Source: Morinoia aosen (taxonomy: Eukaryota; Arthropoda; Malacostraca; Amphipoda; Talitridae). Taken from it: 64,000 bases of DNA. A program made the translations under genes and the position numbers. Below are positions 36,901-39,719 of this stretch, piece after piece. Location: NCBI GenBank assembly GCA_030386875.1, contig CM059572.1, positions 41,880,189 to 41,944,188 on the forward strand. Direction: 5' to 3'. The notes under the pieces were generated by a model. The model saw nothing but the letters and a program-made list of their open reading frames with translations. It had not been told where the DNA came from and did no database searches. How positions within the stretch are numbered: position 1 is the first letter of the stretch; each line of letters opens with the position of its first letter.

Positions 36901-37557
36901 AATTTATATTAAGGTCTTATCTAGACAACTAGAATGTTTATTGCAGCCTATCTCGCGTTGTCATTTTTTATATCTCTATCATTTTACTAGGAACTTTAAC
37001 ATATTCTTCATTTTATTATTCTCCTGTTCTTTTTTTTGCAAATTGGTAGTTTGGCTAAGAAAAGTTGTATGAATGCATTAAATTAGTTTCACACGATTTG
37101 AAATCCTGATTCCTATATTTTGCGTGCAGAGAAACACAAGTACCTGCAGCGCTTCATCACAGCTTTCGAAGCGAGCTCCGACGACCTGGACGTGAGGGTG
37201 GCGGACTGGAAGATTGGCGGCGCAGTTTATGCTCATTACCTGCACGTGCTCGAACTGGTGGACGAAATCAAGTCTTCGCAACACCCATCCAAAGACAAAG
37301 TGGAAGCGCTACGTCCTCGTTTGCTTGCCTTGTGCTCTCAACTGAACAGCTTACGCACTCCCACCGCCAAACACAGACTCTGCGTGTCCGAAGTAAGCCG
37401 AGTGGTTGTGGGGGTGCTGAGAGCGGTGTTGGGAGACGACCTTGCGGCCACTACAGCTGTCGCAAATCAAATCGCTTCTCTTCCTCTGAGCAAAGATTGC
37501 GCTCTTCAGGAACTCAACACTCTAATTCATCAGTATCTTGCTGCTGTGTCCAGTTGA
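29..37557 (+). CDS. Nup98-96: Nup98-Nup96 nucleoporin precursor (5' end outside window)
   Basis: This gene encodes the polyprotein that is cut into Nup98 (mobile FG nucleoporin, binds Rae1, gates transport) and Nup96 (scaffold of the Nup107-160 Y complex). I place the exons at 29-242, 679-819, 1242-1381, 1584-1818, 3572-3964, 4864-5177, 6380-6508, 6881-6982, 7551-7700, 8212-8487, 8993-9160, 9689-10159, 22998-23142, 23833-24045, 24485-24643, 25176-25426, 28077-28228, 29661-29742, 30782-31019, 32940-33140, 33350-34019, 34203-34774 and 37130-37557. Each has AG/GT borders. The phases close throughout and the sum is 5844 bases (1947 codons plus stop). The order GLEBS end, FG repeats, HFS autoprotease, then the Nup96 solenoid matches the family. 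The true start codon is upstream of the window. Intron 12 is 12.8 kb and full of retrotransposons. Exon borders are predictions without transcript support. Confidence 0.95.
1841..2293 (+). repeat. Two adjoining minisatellites in intron 4 (20-bp and 18-bp units)
   Basis: From about 1841 to 2060 a 20-bp unit (AGTGTTTGCGCCTTGCTGAA) is repeated about ten times with almost no divergence. From about 2063 it passes into an 18-bp unit (CGTTTGAACCTTGCTGAA) repeated about twelve times. Both share the core CCTTGCTGAA, so one is probably derived from the other. A few more units continue at 2661-2715, beyond the inserted SINE-like element. Confidence 0.95.
2294..2660 (+). mobile_element. SINE-like retroposon, copy 1, with (TAATC)n tail
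   Basis: This is the fullest copy of a roughly 365-bp interspersed repeat. It starts with CCCCTCAGGGGGATACAG, has a pyrimidine-rich middle, then GTTGCGGGTAGGGAGGCTTA, and ends in a TAATC-type tail. It interrupts the minisatellite: TGAGCCTTGCTGA occurs just before it (2281-2293) and just after it (2660-2672), as expected for a target duplication, although this word is also part of the satellite. I see no tRNA-like promoter boxes. It could be the 3' end of a longer non-LTR element. Confidence 0.75.
3379..3580 (+). repeat. Triplicated 69-70 bp unit containing the intron 4 splice acceptor
   Basis: Three copies begin at 3379, 3448 and 3518. Each has the polypyrimidine part, GTTGCATTACAG and the first exon bases GTTCAGGGA. 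Acceptor AGs are therefore at 3432, 3502 and 3571. Only the last leads into an open reading frame; use of either upstream AG meets an in-frame TAA (…ATA CTC TAA). Confidence 0.92.
4744..4863 (+). repeat. 44-bp tandem repeat running up to the exon 6 acceptor
   Basis: Units start at 4744, 4788 and 4832. The third is shorter and ends at the real acceptor GTGTCGCAG (4863). In the first two copies the matching place reads TTGCTGGG rather than TCGCAGGG, so they offer no AG there. Confidence 0.9.
4864..7700 (+). CDS. Nup98-96: Nup98 exons 6-9: linker between FG repeats and autoproteolytic domain
   Basis: Exons 4864-5177, 6380-6508, 6881-6982 and 7551-7700 encode a disordered linker. The landmarks fit vertebrate Nup98: LFAGLDDTNE (compare LFDGLDDDE) and a lysine-rich SVKKLNLKVFN stretch (compare SIKKLVLKNLN). 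The second, serine/proline-rich part holds GRNNIKKLSLTSKKP. Exon 6 is entered in phase 1, and all later junctions here are phase 0. No catalytic motif is expected. The intron in front of exon 6 ends in a 44-bp tandem repeat that runs up to the acceptor. Confidence 0.9.
7121..7172. repeat. Short inverted repeat (hairpin) in intron 8
   Basis: CAATCGTCACCCTTAGTC at 7121-7138 pairs with GACTAAGGGTGATGATTG at 7155-7172 (17 of 18 positions), leaving a 16-base loop. It sits just after a GC-richer stretch, CTCCCTATGGGAGGGTAGCC, unlike the rest of the intron. It may be part of a small mobile element; I do not recognise which. Confidence 0.6.
8212..9703 (+). CDS. Nup98-96: Nup98 autoproteolytic domain (exons 10, 11 and start of 12)
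   Basis: Exons 8212-8487, 8993-9160 and the first codons of 9689-10159 encode the roughly 150-residue domain that cleaves the precursor and docks Nup98 at the pore. Recognisable blocks are GIKLSRAGYYTIPSMSEL, VENFSVGREGYGNV, DLDSIVFIVRKEIEVYPD, ITLDAVWPIDKSSRDVIKD and the closing [20 protein letters not shown]. The His-Phe-Ser triad at the C-terminus is intact, so self-cleavage is expected. Confidence 0.95.
9695..9703 (+). other. Autoproteolysis site His-Phe|Ser (Nup98/Nup96 boundary)
   Basis: Codons CAC TTC TCA encode HFS. In the family the serine attacks the Phe-Ser peptide bond, and the new N-terminus of Nup96 starts SKYG. Here it reads SKYGLEEDD, close to the vertebrate order. The cut falls between 9700 and 9701, after residue 758 of the part seen here. 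Confidence 0.93.
9701..25426 (+). CDS. Nup98-96: Nup96 N-terminal region (exons 12-16)
   Basis: After the cleavage site come an acidic stretch, a glutamine tract of mixed CAA/CAG codons (about 9766-9834), then Ser/Thr/Gly- and Pro-rich low complexity to the end of exon 12 (10159). Exons 22998-23142, 23833-24045, 24485-24643 and 25176-25426 follow the giant intron. The last holds MGRRCRVGWGPSF, which matches the vertebrate Nup96 motif RSFRVGWGP at the start of the ordered domain. The polyQ and low-complexity parts are likely lineage specific. Exon 16 has four candidate acceptors spaced 31 bp apart; I use the last. Confidence 0.9.
10160..11678 (+). other. First part of Nup98-96 intron 12, no gene
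   Basis: AT-rich intron sequence after the donor at 10160. I find no convincing coding sequence. Open frames near 11026-11500 are low-complexity shadows, including a CAT-type repeat read as poly-His on the - strand. Confidence 0.6.
11687..12463 (+). mobile_element. 5'-truncated I-like non-LTR copy F, with (TAC)n tail
   Basis: The copy starts at the C-terminal part of ORF2: LCRLRIGHTRLTHGHLMER, then the C-terminal zinc knuckle CERC…KHFLAEC, ending in a stop at 11974-11976. The 3' UTR has the conserved GGCCGGGCGCGCTG hairpin (from about 12025) and ends TGAAGCGCTAGCAAA…(TAC)n at 12448-12463. An 8-base direct repeat TTTGTCAG flanks it (11679-11686 and 12464-12471), a short target duplication. 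An inner TAC run near 12236-12254 lies within the 3' UTR. Confidence 0.82.
11690..11976 (+). pseudogene. ORF2 C-terminal fragment of copy F
   Basis: About 95 codons are open, covering only the region after RNase H, with the zinc-knuckle-like C-x2-C-x7-H-x4-C motif (CERCRVPLTVKHFLAEC). It matches the ends of copies A and B closely. No reverse transcriptase or nuclease domain remains, so it cannot be functional. Confidence 0.8.
13035..13077. repeat. 43-bp direct repeat, left partner (right partner 22030-22072)
   Basis: The 43 bases ending just before the (TAC)n tail of copy A match 22030-22072 at 40 of 43 positions, in the same orientation. They bracket copy A and all that is nested in it. This may be an unusually long target duplication or a piece of related element sequence. 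Confidence 0.6.
13078..13854 (-). mobile_element. I-like non-LTR copy A, 3' part (split by nested insertions)
   Basis: On the - strand, codons DNKLRNIKPTVREW… run through SRLRIGHTRITHGHLMER and the C-terminal zinc knuckle to a stop at 13492-13494. Then come the 3' UTR with the paired GGCCGG hairpin (13310-13420) and a (TAC)n tail at 13078-13101. Its 5' continuation lies at 21356-22029. Joining the two at the shared 14-bp word CTCAATTTATTGTC restores one continuous reading frame. The 7.5 kb between is later insertion. Confidence 0.85.
14226..14252 (+). promoter_or_regulatory. GC hairpin in the 5' UTR just before ORF1 of element C
   Basis: GGGCCCTTG (14228-14236) pairs perfectly with CAAGGGCCC (14242-14250) over a 5-base loop, 18 bases upstream of the ORF1 ATG at 14270. 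A stem this stable near the start codon could affect translation or mark element RNA. Its function is inferred only. Confidence 0.55.
14270..16207 (+). CDS. Element C ORF1: gag-like RNA-binding protein with three zinc knuckles
   Basis: 645 aa. In non-LTR elements of this type ORF1 protein binds the element RNA and forms the RNP. Three knuckles are visible: CFKCQRYGHVAKYC (about residues 263-276, C-x2-C-x4-H-x4-C), CARCGLSGHKKAGC (283-296) and a variant CFHCANEHYSNDRAC (302-316). The N-terminal third lacks recognisable motifs. The C-terminal half is Ser/Thr/Pro-rich, with imperfect repeats around residues 540-600 whose GC content exceeds the rest. The ATG at 14270 follows a stable hairpin. The stop TAA is followed in the same frame by ORF2. 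Confidence 0.9.
   Translation: MVFSSTMSNSPELSYQVRTEAGEGDTQTKHDNQSWGSSTGATSKTNVPDSSQLTTEGTLETPPCAPNNSTGSWTTITRGNRRRKTFRETQMISLDELFQPKRPYFQKYFTLKFPGINISSDLNIIKTDADIKTQVGHVSRIRVAGRGTLLLESGNPSQSTKILALRRLGGREVVVEPHRTFNIVKGVVRSKAFAQHTEEELKDHLLSQGVIDVTRIQTKRNGELTPTNTYILTFQLNEKPHSVHLSNWFSERVEEYDHRPQQCFKCQRYGHVAKYCRREEEVCARCGLSGHKKAGCTNPVNCFHCANEHYSNDRACPKFKCESAIVNLQMRERMPRNEAMDVTLTQNPVYKPLYSRQDKTQPLESSKGVSPHKTFATVTAARELNQEEEIGNTMDIEKTAVTSQTRHQRSPKPNSRTASPAKLEATTPNETLANTNTRDCHPTMQTPTTSSDMQASPFLGTNLRPMADTENSSSEERSAPRGSAATMVPKILVNYNDSETEMETSPADIKRKRNSSSSPLRREKPTKLTAIEHPPSVREPISTEVELSPAGAGRPLIGVELPPTGTGRLTTVVRRPPTTGERRSTSVEHLTPVCQSPATKQTPAGKPPYGKIPVIGSGPSQYTKPRNTPDKKKSSRDSVSSTFRR
16220..19936 (+). CDS. 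Element C ORF2: endonuclease / reverse transcriptase / RNase H polyprotein
   Basis: About 1238 residues. It nicks target DNA and copies the element RNA there. The AP-like endonuclease comes first, with LQET, MGDLNAK (near residue 133) and DSDHYP (near 209). The reverse transcriptase follows, with SNYRPISLT (near 505), FFDIKKAYD (near 581), GIPQGSILS and YVDD (near 671). RNase H follows with TDGSK (near 973), TAELYAIYSAL, YSDSRSA and VDKLAREA, so all four acidic sites are present. A C-terminal knuckle CDDCIVPLTVNHLIAEC closes it. There is no ATG in the first 130 codons. The frame is that of ORF1, separated by one TAA, which suggests read-through, reinitiation or a non-AUG start. Confidence 0.92.
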   Translation: MIKISLNCFLQWNLQSYFTKFSELKLILQQYSPACVCLQETLIHNRNAQPPSQYQIIKSAPVHQDGHERGVAILVHRRIPFNIVQLNTNLQATAVKIDVSKTYTICALYLPHIPVLQEDLNNLINQLTPPFIIMGDLNAKSMTWGSQVTDQRGRMIEELLLERNLSILNDGAPTHYHVQTNTHSIIDLTITSSDCMMDFNCTTLTELHDSDHYPILLGLKTPSVDTELPDRFDIRRADWRLFKELTTNITVEDIPDIDNLVASITQTLTDAAKRSVPLKSSNMKKPPVPWFNDACKEARRARLRAERALKRRYAIENKIAYNFAKARCRYIFNQSRRESWKNYVCSINSQTSINQVWRKVGKMIGKYTLQPTPVLEIHGRGKVAAHNEVAEELAAHFASASENNYSNDFLRHKAHIESRPIIFNNDEPEKHYNTKFTMRELQCALSTTRDSSPGEDQVTYSMLKSAHPSLKSLLLNTYNKIYSEQLFPSAWKTAIIVPILKPGKDTYDPSNYRPISLTSCLCKLLEKMVNVRLMWILEQTQKISIKQSGFRRNRCTIDNITEFEQDVLTAFENRQHVIAIFFDIKKAYDTAWRHGLLKTLTRWNIQGNLLKFIANFLAARLIKVRIGRTLSTPFPINEGIPQGSILSCTCFIIAINSITENLPPNVNHSLYVDDFTIWSSGQTIASIERRLQLTLNKLTTWSNHSGFSFATEKCVAMHICKKRNCPKLANNFSLNHQAIRNVDHHKFLGMIIDDRLNWKQHIMTLRASCISSLNLLKHLSHKTWGADRLTLLRLYIMLIKPRLDYGSEIYSSSPRSILERLAPIHNAAIRIATGALRSSPLLSLYANSGIKPLETYRNIKKLNTYARIAVNPSHPLHNLINYEDRESDDDDHVENHTYGRSFLHRAEQLRKVNRIPMRSILLEVPPPCPLWMMKITQCTDLYKTSKNSVTAHELRGSFLQHRDQHKNSIGVYTDGSKTATGVGFAYVHTNVQNSQRICNNASVYTAELYAIYSALNSLATRHENSITIYSDSRSAIEAIIHTPAKNPLVQMIQCRIILLNKSVTLCWTPSHSGIILNERVDKLAREATCAAERAQLQLPRPDVKCLVKRVLTLSWRHQWEAIANNKYRLITGDITPLPNATSANRTWEIILTRLRIGHTRLTHGHLMEGRPIPYCDDCIVPLTVNHLIAECPSFAEERRRHFGAPPYLLVNILTLAATTALNGPLHRYLTETDLYPKI
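19937..20278 (+). other. 3' UTR and (TAA)n tail of element C
   Basis: The 3' UTR contains GTCGAGCG at 19978-19985 and, near 20043, a downstream CGCTCGGCC that can pair with it. The word CCAGCGTGGGTAAG just before that arm is shared with copies A, B and F, whose tails are (TAC)n rather than (TAA)n. This looks like the conserved 3' recognition structure for the reverse transcriptase. Confidence 0.65.
20283..20841 (+). pseudogene. ORF2 C-terminal fragment of copy B (end of RNase H and zinc knuckle)
   Basis: About 186 open codons: CWVPRHVGVSGNERADQEAK (last RNase H block), LRIGHTRLTHRYLMERQ, then CERCHVPLTVKHILAEC. The ATG at 20278 is made by the (TAA)n tail of element C and the target site and is not a real start. 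No polymerase remains. Confidence 0.85.
20283..21355 (+). mobile_element. 5'-truncated I-like non-LTR copy B, with (TAC)n tail
   Basis: The copy begins in RNase H (KHVKLCWVPRHVGVSGNERAD). It runs open to the ORF2 stop at 20839-20841, then the 3' UTR with the double hairpin (about 21024-21122) and a (TAC)n tail at 21344-21355. Its first ten bases also lie at 13855-13864, on the other side of element C, because C inserted near its 5' end. Its own target duplication is CTCAATTTATTGTC (13841-13854 and 21356-21369), inside copy A. Confidence 0.85.
21356..22029 (-). mobile_element. I-like non-LTR copy A, 5' part: RNase H region
   Basis: Read on the - strand, this holds VKIYTDGSKTGDAVG, SIFSAELYGVMQALQ, TTFVDSKSVIDA and CWVPAHVGISGNERADREAK, a complete set of RNase H motifs. 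It ends at TTDNKL, where the nested insertion starts; the frame continues at 13854 downwards. The conserved region begins around 22025 (MQLGPMRV), so A is itself 5' truncated and lacks the polymerase. Confidence 0.85.
22030..22072. repeat. 43-bp direct repeat, right partner (left partner 13035-13077)
   Basis: It lies at the 5' edge of copy A and matches the stretch at A's 3' edge with three mismatches. Its position fits a long target duplication. It is also open in A's frame (RQISAPSPLGCILI), so it may instead be element sequence. Confidence 0.55.
22115..22440 (+). pseudogene. Decayed I-like ORF2 fragment E (linker and RNase H), head to head with copy A
   Basis: On the + strand from about 22124, LGPIRV…VPTWRIPVDSFCSGC and then KIYTDGSKTGDS align with LGPMRV…PTWRVPVESFCPGC and KIYTDGSKTGDA of copy A. 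Stops and frameshifts break it. It is older and more diverged than copy A and points the opposite way; both begin at nearly the same place in the element. Confidence 0.7.
22441..22997 (+). other. End of intron 12 with a SINE-like 3' fragment
   Basis: Mostly AT-rich intron. Around 22725-22815 the words GTCGTGGGTAGGGAGG and TTTAAACTAACTCA match the 3' end of the SINE-like repeat seen at 2294-2660, with a decayed tail. The intron closes with TTTTAACAG at 22997. Confidence 0.55.
25062..25175 (+). repeat. 31-bp tandem repeat carrying four splice acceptors before exon 16
   Basis: The unit AACCATACTTGCTCACTTCAG plus ten bases is present three times, followed by a final partial copy. It places identical CACTTCAG\|AC acceptors at 25082, 25113, 25144 and 25175. 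I use the last one. The first adds 93 bases, which stay open in the Nup96 frame; the two middle ones shift the frame. Confidence 0.92.
25427..26420 (+). other. First part of Nup98-96 intron 16, no gene
   Basis: AT-rich sequence with no supported feature before the palindrome at 26421. Confidence 0.6.
26421..26483. repeat. 63-bp perfect palindrome (31-bp arms, 1-base centre)
   Basis: The left arm 26421-26451 (starting ATGCTGGGGCCCC) is the exact reverse complement of 26453-26483, with A26452 between. The last six bases of the right arm (CAGCAT) coincide with the start of the hAT-like inverted repeat at 26478. The arms contain TGACTCA and GGGGCCCC. Confidence 0.95.
26695..26757 (+). promoter_or_regulatory. 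CCAAT boxes and E-box upstream of the zinc-finger gene
   Basis: Two GATTGG words (inverted CCAAT, 26695-26700 and 26735-26740) and CACGTG (26752-26757) lie 170-230 bases upstream of the ATG at 26927. The spacing and order resemble those at 44476-44546. This is promoter-like, without proof of use. Confidence 0.45.
26927..27475 (+). CDS. Intronless zinc-finger / coiled-coil protein from a hAT-like element
   Basis: 182 aa, no introns, ATG in a GTCATGCC context. Residues 33-59 form a C-x2-C-x16-H-x5-H finger (CTAC…RSHAKGTKH). This resembles the N-terminal fingers of hAT transposases, where the histidine part is typically SHA/M-K-x-KKH. A short KIGDFF motif follows near residue 93, then a Lys/Glu-rich coiled coil to the end. 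A likely role is DNA binding with dimerisation. The catalytic RNase H-like fold of a transposase is absent. It may be a self-regulator of the transposon family, a captured gene or a domesticated protein. The frame is clean, unlike the other element relics here, which suggests recent arrival or selection. Confidence 0.7.
   Translation: MPGSCSFNNLGLRDKDFQQWIAPHPKLKTMAVCTACESEFDIANNGIAAVRSHAKGTKHAKNVKAQTTRLANPKIGDFFVTSRYQHYLDQKKEEAEKQKKGEKRKRELDEVENLKTKRKRMEESLQALVEDADSFARKAEDKNDLRLLAKSNALRKSAKDKQEQLKGLNAEINDKLNALANA
28077..37557 (+). CDS. Nup98-96: Nup96 alpha-helical solenoid (exons 17-23)
   Basis: Exons 28077-28228, 29661-29742, 30782-31019, 32940-33140, 33350-34019, 34203-34774 and 37130-37557 encode the helical scaffold that contacts Sec13 and the Nup107 arm of the Y complex. 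Landmarks are FELCMALWGKL (compare LCEALWGHL), GDHHLALLLAQ, GLDWRRSLAVHLWYVCP, ICYHLLKLYTDPAYRLDQLL, LESVGLWHWAVFALL and DAIING just before the last intron. The stop is TGA at 37555-37557. Exon 22 has an acidic insert of roughly 100 residues where vertebrates have a short link between the LLTRH helix and the KWI(N/H)E(S/A)KA helix. The last intron carries a hAT relic. Confidence 0.94.
28570..28858 (+). mobile_element. SINE-like retroposon, copy 2 (5' truncated)
   Basis: This matches 2294-2660 from CCCGAGCTAA through GTTGCGGTTAGAGAGGCTTA to the TAATC-like tail. The 12-bp target duplication TTCATGAAAAGT is exact (28558-28569 and 28859-28870), which fixes the borders and shows copying by retroposition. 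Confidence 0.85.
29743..30781 (+). other. Nup98-96 intron 18, no further feature
   Basis: AT-rich intron between exons ending 29742 and starting 30782. I see no gene, RNA or clear mobile element. Confidence 0.6.
31596..31985 (+). mobile_element. SINE-like retroposon, copy 3 (diverged)
   Basis: It shares CTATTGTATC, AGCACTCCCAAGGGG, CTGTTGTCCCGTTTCTCAGC, GTTGTGGTTAGGGAGGCT and a loose (TAATC)n tail with copy 1. It is more diverged than copies 1, 2 and 4, and I see no clear target duplication. Confidence 0.7.
32198..32232 (+). repeat. AAT microsatellite
   Basis: A run of ATA/AAT triplets in intron 19. It could be the tail of a lost element, but nothing next to it supports that. Confidence 0.8.
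32534..32766. mobile_element. piggyBac-like MITE (233 bp)
   Basis: The ends read CCCATTTATTCC inward from 32534 and CCCACTTATACC inward from 32766. The flanks are GTAA (32530-32533) and TTAA (32767-32770), compatible with a decayed TTAA target duplication. CCC ends and TTAA targets are typical of piggyBac. No coding capacity. Confidence 0.55.
35180..36856 (-). mobile_element. hAT DNA transposon relic in the last Nup98-96 intron
   Basis: 1677 bp flanked by the exact 8-bp duplication ATTGTTTC (35172-35179 and 36857-36864), the target size of hAT elements. The right end reads CAGGGATGGAAAAAACCC inward, and the left end CAAGGTTGGCACATAAAA is a diverged match. Words such as CCCAAAAAAACCCACG recur near both ends (35210-35230 and 36799-36813), likely transposase binding sites. 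Inside is a broken - strand transposase. Confidence 0.85.
35430..36110 (-). pseudogene. Broken hAT transposase, C-terminal dimerisation region
   Basis: On the - strand, SVESIF-stop-TFGTVRNKLRNRLG followed by ECAQKLVSLYRHLA matches the family's closing pattern (S.E.iFS.fg…k.RNrL…a.klv…y). The serine codon after IF is now TAA. Upstream pieces such as EEWLAEYNPELIGAIYLYK remain, with more stops. It cannot make an active enzyme. Confidence 0.8.
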
Positions 37558-38790
37558 TCTACCCTGGTCGATAAGACCATGGTCGTGTAAATATGTGTGT
37601 CCCTTCGTGAGGATGCATTGTAAGTTAACCAGGCATAGTTACACTCGGCTGCATCTTGTAGCTACTGCCTATGGAACTTGTGTTTAGCATTAATTAAGGT
37701 ACGAGAAGTGAGATGACGCATCGTTTGTATATTTGATATTCTAAGCCATGAAGTAATATTGAATTTAAAAGACATGTTTGTACCTGCAACGTGCGTCTTA
37801 GATGGAGTTTCATTTGAATTATTCATTGAAGTGCCTTTAAGTTGTTAGTTCAAACCTGTTCAAGGATAGCTCATTGCGTTGCATGTTAAGAAACATGTGT
37901 AAGGAAGTAAAAGTTTCGGCTACATGTTATCTGAAGTGGCTGGAGAGACGGTAAGCAAAGTGTCAGGTATGGAAATTAACGTACTATTAATAGCATGTTT
38001 TTGTTCTATTAATAAATTAGAAGCTCGGGTTGACAGAAAATAACTTATATAGCCGAGGTATTGGTGGTTTATGCTCGTCTCGGCATTGGCCCCAATTTCA
38101 GTAGTACGTTATGATGCGCTTGTCTTTGAGCTGTTAAAAAAAATAGTAAGAACCATGGGAATGGTACGATGAAACGAAAACCATCAAACCATAGTATTTC
38201 ACGGCTTAATAGCTGATAGCAGTTGTTTGATTTGCCATGCTCGATTATTGTAACATTTTGATGAAGTTCGGGAATTTTTTTATTACGTATAACCATTATT
38301 GTTGCAATAGCATATTCTCATGGCGATCGATAGTTACGGTAATCAATCTGTCGTTCAACGACTACTTGCATTTTTATGTACCCATTAGCATATGTTAAGG
38401 AGAGTTACAGTAAATAACAGCCATGTATCATCACTTTGAGTGACATCTGAATGAACAGCAATTTTAAATTTTGAAATGTTTACTTCGGTCATGTATTAAA
38501 TAGTAAATTTTTTTTGATACAGTGTTGAATCAGAAGCCGAATGCGAACTGTGATATTTACTGTGGCTATCTCGACTGGATGTTAGTCTGTCGTTGTGGTA
38601 CGATTTGGCTCCCCCACACCGTACGGCAACATGTTTAGCTAGTGACTTTGTTGTAGGATTTTGTTAAAGAATAGTGGCGTTTGCAATTGTGTGTATAGGG
38701 TTTTCATCGCCAGCTTTTGAACGACATGTTCGTTTTACATAGGCAATTCTATATTCAATAAACTAGAATAAATTGTTACAGCAATTGTTT
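37558..38790 (+). other. 3' UTR of Nup98-96
   Basis: Non-coding sequence after the TGA at 37555-37557. Two AATAAA signals at 38757-38762 and 38767-38772 mark the probable polyadenylation site; another AATAAA lies near 38015. No ORF in it looks real. Confidence 0.65.
38757..38772 (+). terminator. Polyadenylation signals of Nup98-96 (two AATAAA)
   Basis: AATAAA occurs at 38757-38762 and 38767-38772, about 1.2 kb after the stop codon, followed by T-rich sequence. This would give a long 3' UTR; the earlier AATAAA near 38015 could serve as an alternative site. Confidence 0.55.
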
Positions 38791-39719
38791 TTGTCCTTTC
38801 TGCTTATGTGAGTAGCAGCATTTTAGAAGTGTTCAGTTTTGGCTTAAACATAAAATTACAAAATAAGTACCATTTGTCCAAGCATAGAAATAAATCAAAC
38901 ATAGGAAACTTGCACGTATTTCACAATAAAAATGTATCGTAAAAAAACTCAACCTTGTCAACCTGTTTATTCGCAAAGCATTTCAGTTTTAGCCATATCT
39001 GACAATCTTACATTTTCAAATAAAAAATTCAGAAATTTACACTACTAAACTAATATTTACAGAAGACAAAAATGAAACAAGAAGTCTTCGTCCAGTTCAA
39101 AGAAAGGTGAAGAACTCTCGTTTTGTTTCTTCCAAATTTGCAGACTCGTGAACGTTAAACTTTACATTTTTACTCTACACTCTCAATTTCACCTCTTGAA
39201 TGTATTGATCTTTTTGCACCACCGTTAATCTCAAGTTTTGTCATAAAAACCCAATTCCAGCGAAAACATCGATCTGTTGAAAAACAATCTCGTACAACCT
39301 AAGTAAATTGCTAAAACAAAAGAGTATTTATTACACAGTACTATTCAGCAAGTTAAATAACCGTAATGTATGAAACTCAGAGTCAGTCAAACATAAATAC
39401 CAAGTTCGACGTCGTTAACAACGAGACTTGAAACCCCAAGATGCATTAGTAAGACCCAGTGCAGCTTTGGCTGAGTATAGTCACACAATCACTTTAGACA
39501 TAGTTTTAGAACCCTCCTCAATTACTAATGGCCAAACTTGAAACCAGGTCATGTCATAATGACATGGAATAAGCGAAATGAACAAATGAAAGTATAAAAT
39601 TTACATATCAGTTCAAGAGAAAAATGACAAACGCGCGTCACATAGGATTGCTGACTCTAAAACTGTCGATTAAAAACTTACGTTTCAAAACAATGATCGT
39701 CCAACTCTGCCGAAGTATG
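38791..39719 (-). other. INTS5 3' UTR and gap between convergent genes
   Basis: AT-rich, with no coding sequence. Read on the - strand, AATAAA occurs at 39332-39327 and 38971-38966, downstream of the INTS5 stop at 39722-39720. The two genes are thus tail to tail, with fewer than 300 bases between their furthest likely poly(A) sites. Confidence 0.55.
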